DNA of 6,519 nt, taken from Rubrobacter sp. (lineage in GTDB: Bacteria > Actinomycetota > Rubrobacteria > Rubrobacterales > Rubrobacteraceae). Location of the stretch: assembly GCA_019247245.1 (NCBI GenBank), contig JAFAPF010000369.1, positions 1 through 6,519 of the forward strand. Direction: 5' to 3'. A program made the translations under genes and the position numbers. Below the pieces are notes generated by a model, which was given only the letters and a program-made list of their open reading frames with translations, did no database searches and was not told where the DNA came from. Shown piece after piece: positions 4,646 to 6,519 of the stretch (positions are counted from its first letter, which is position 1; each line of letters begins with the position of its first letter).

Positions 4646-5770
4646 GTGACTAACCTACAAGGACCGTTGGATCGACTAAAGCAACAAACCTACGTGCTCA
4701 TCCTGTTCACAGGGTTGATCGGCTCGACCCTGGCGTTGCTGATCAACGAGCTGACCGGCACCATCTCGCCCTTCACCCGCGGCATCTTCGTGGCAACCAT
4801 CTCTTTTTTGGCACTACAGGTCTGGCTAATGCGCAGTAAGAAGTTTAGGATCGAGGTTGCCCGCGGTCTGCTCTACGTTTTCCTAAGCGCTATCGTGTTG
4901 AGCGTCCTCTTCTACGCCTTGTATCTAGCCCCGTCCTCGGCGCTATCGCAGATATCTTTGGTCAGCCTCTACCTCTGGTTTCCTCTGGTCTATGTATTCA
5001 TCTTCATAGCCTACGACGGTCGAGCTGCGCTGGCTCGCTCCGGGGTCTTGTACATGATCGTTTTCTCCGTCTCGCTCCCACACGCTCTCGCCACCCTAGG
5101 TTCCGAAGAGCCGTTCGAGAGTTTCAACTCGCTCGGACAGCTCTACATTTCGACGCCTTCGCTCATCATAGTCCTCTTTTTCCTGGCCAAGTTGAAAGAT
5201 CAGCTGCGCGAAAGCCAGATCGTTAGCGAGCGGATGAAGGTGCTTGCTCAGACGGATGTTCTCACGGGGCTCCTCAACCGCAGGTATCTCGAACACCTGC
5301 TTGAGCAGGAGATAAAGAGGTCGCGGCGCTACAGTCTGCCATTGTCATTTATCCTCTTCGACCTCGACGACTTCAAGTGCCTCAATGATACCCTGGGGCA
5401 CCACGCCGGTGATACTGTGCTGCTGGAGATCGCGCGGCTTGTCGAGCCCCTACTGCGCGCCAGTGACCATTTCGGTCGCTGGGGCGGCGAAGAGTTCGCT
5501 ATCGTGGCCTCGCAGACGTCTTTAGAGTCCGCACAACAACTGGCTGATCGACTCAGGATCGCCATCGTAGACCGCGGTTTCGGCCCGGTACGAGCGCTCT
5601 CGGCGAGCTTCGGGGTTGCCGAGTATCGTCCGGGCGATAGTAAGAGCACCCTCTTCAAACGCACCGACATGGCGCTCTATCACGCGAAAGATCGAGGAAA
5701 GAACCGCGTCGAGGTAGTCGAGAAAGAAACATTCCATGGCAGTATTAGTCACGGCGGTTGGGCTGATTAG
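4646..5770 (+). CDS. Membrane-bound diguanylate cyclase (GGDEF domain)
   Basis: This enzyme makes cyclic di-GMP from two GTP. The 374-residue product starts at a GTG with GAGGTG four bases upstream (4636-4641). Six hydrophobic segments at about residues 15-34, 45-62, 75-95, 104-123, 131-150 and 165-182 form a membrane sensor that I cannot assign to a named family. A short charged linker (183-200) leads to the GGDEF domain (about 201-360). This has DVLTGLLNRR at 204-213, FDLDDFKCLND at 238-248 with metal-binding acidic residues, GHHAGD at 251-256 and the active-site GGEEF at 280-284. RASD at 271-274, five residues before GGEEF, is a canonical inhibitory I-site, so product feedback is expected. 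No EAL or HD-GYP domain is fused. It is convergent with purK, 60 bases away. No receptor or c-di-GMP target is in the window, so the output is unknown. Confidence 0.95.
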   Translation: MTNLQGPLDRLKQQTYVLILFTGLIGSTLALLINELTGTISPFTRGIFVATISFLALQVWLMRSKKFRIEVARGLLYVFLSAIVLSVLFYALYLAPSSALSQISLVSLYLWFPLVYVFIFIAYDGRAALARSGVLYMIVFSVSLPHALATLGSEEPFESFNSLGQLYISTPSLIIVLFFLAKLKDQLRESQIVSERMKVLAQTDVLTGLLNRRYLEHLLEQEIKRSRRYSLPLSFILFDLDDFKCLNDTLGHHAGDTVLLEIARLVEPLLRASDHFGRWGGEEFAIVASQTSLESAQQLADRLRIAIVDRGFGPVRALSASFGVAEYRPGDSKSTLFKRTDMALYHAKDRGKNRVEVVEKETFHGSISHGGWAD

Positions 5771-5830
5771 GTAGTAGCCGCAGTGTCCAAAGAAACCTCG
5801 GAGTGTAGGTGGTGGCGAGTCATCCTCTGA

Positions 5831-6519
5831 CTACGAGCCCAGGGAGAGTCCACGTCGTGCCTCCAATGCGCGCGTCACAGCCTCCTCGACGACGGCCGCG
5901 AGGGCGGTAACGTGGCCCATCTTGCGCCTTGGGCGCGCCTCTCGCTTGCCATAGAGGTGAAGCTTGATCTCAGGTAACGCCAAAGCCTTGGCCCAGTCCG
6001 GCTCTCCGTTGGCCCAGAGGTCACCCAGCAGGTTCGCCATCGCTGCAGGTCGCAATTGTTCTGTGCCGCCCAAGGGAAGGTCGCAGATGGCGCGCAGTTG
6101 TTGCTCAAACTGCGAGGTTAGGGCGGCGTCAATCGTCCAGTGTCCTGAGTTGTGGGGACGTGGGGCAACCTCGTTGACGAGCAGCTCGCCATTTCCCTTC
6201 AGGAAGAACTCGACGCACGCTGTGCCGACTATACCCAACTCCTCGAAGATGCCGCGTGTGATCTGGACTGCCTCTCGCGCCGTCTCCGGTGGCATGTCGG
6301 CGGGAACGGAGGTGAGGTCCAAGATGTGATCACGGTGAGCGTTCTCCACGAGCCCGTAGTGGGCGAATGTCCCATCCGTCCCCCGGGCGGCGACGACGGA
6401 GACCTCATGCTCGAAGTCGACCCACGCCTCTAGTACCGCCTCGCCCAAAGCGTTCCACGATGCTGCGGCATCCTCCGGCCCGGCGATCTTCGCCTGTCCC
6501 TTGCCGTCGTAACCGAAGC
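5831..6519 (-). CDS. purK: N5-carboxyaminoimidazole ribonucleotide synthase PurK (5' partial)
   Basis: PurK is an ATP-grasp enzyme that makes N5-CAIR from AIR, bicarbonate and ATP; PurE then converts it to CAIR. The frame runs off the right edge, and the visible part begins FGYDGKGQAKI, the ATP-grasp glycine-rich loop. An internal TTG at 6448 is not the start. Further family marks are EAWVDFEHEVSVV, the metal-binding Glu in ACVEFFLKGNGELLVNEVAP, then RPHNSGHWTIDA, and the C-terminal LYGKREARPRRKMGHVTAL. About 229 of roughly 370-390 residues are present, and the stop is TAG (complement of 5831-5833). It converges with the cyclase gene, and no clear terminator lies in the 60-base gap. No purE is in the window; it could only lie upstream of purK, beyond the edge, or elsewhere in the genome. 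Confidence 0.96.
   Translation of the reverse strand, partial: FGYDGKGQAKIAGPEDAAASWNALGEAVLEAWVDFEHEVSVVAARGTDGTFAHYGLVENAHRDHILDLTSVPADMPPETAREAVQITRGIFEELGIVGTACVEFFLKGNGELLVNEVAPRPHNSGHWTIDAALTSQFEQQLRAICDLPLGGTEQLRPAAMANLLGDLWANGEPDWAKALALPEIKLHLYGKREARPRRKMGHVTALAAVVEEAVTRALEARRGLSLGS

Noticed and set aside
5964..6433. Plus-strand reading frames opposite purK
   Set aside because: They are antisense to a clear ATP-grasp coding sequence and lack ribosome sites or recognisable domains.
1..6519. CRISPR array, intact insertion sequence or defence system
   Set aside because: No regularly spaced repeats, transposase or recognisable defence domains were found on either strand.

Overview
The window looks like a chromosomal segment of a moderately GC-rich actinobacterium. 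A deep-branching lineage such as Rubrobacterales is my best guess. It rests on frequent GTG starts, heavy use of AGG and CTC codons, an MmpS-like anchored protein, a small Trp-rich protein of a type I associate with that group, and the style of the integrase remnant. No 16S or other decisive marker is present, so the assignment is inference.

Layout. (1) 2-2106: the end of a purine operon on the plus strand, purN (5' end outside the window) overlapping purH by 4 bases. (2) 2124-2581: a decayed PsiE-family membrane-protein gene, broken by one in-frame TAG and two frameshifts. A perfect 26-bp palindrome sits where the first frame change occurs. (3) 2692-3538: two intact accessory genes, a 62-residue hypothetical protein and a membrane-anchored protein with an MmpS-like C-terminal domain. 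(4) 3627-3790: tandem tRNA-Lys(UUU) and tRNA-Glu(UUC). (5) 3791-4645: about 850 bases with no intact gene. It holds the 5' part of a tyrosine-recombinase integrase in three frames next to tRNA-Glu, two perfect palindromes, a possible decayed minus-strand gene, and an AT-rich promoter-like stretch with repeats. (6) 4646-5770: an intact diguanylate cyclase with a six-helix membrane sensor and a GGEEF domain. (7) 5831-6519: the 3' two thirds of purK on the minus strand, convergent with the cyclase.

How the genes fit together. PurN, PurH and PurK belong to de novo IMP synthesis (GAR formylation, the last two steps, and carboxylation of AIR), so the window is flanked by housekeeping purine genes. 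Between them lies an accessory strip in which old mobile-element and membrane-protein genes are decaying while a c-di-GMP synthase and small envelope-type genes stay open. The disruptions are confined to this strip, and purN, purH, the cyclase and purK are clean. This argues for real pseudogenes rather than general sequencing error. I see no CRISPR array, intact mobile element or recognisable defence system. The most unusual signals are the palindrome at the psiE break, the tRNA-adjacent integrase scar and the repeat-rich promoter region of the cyclase.
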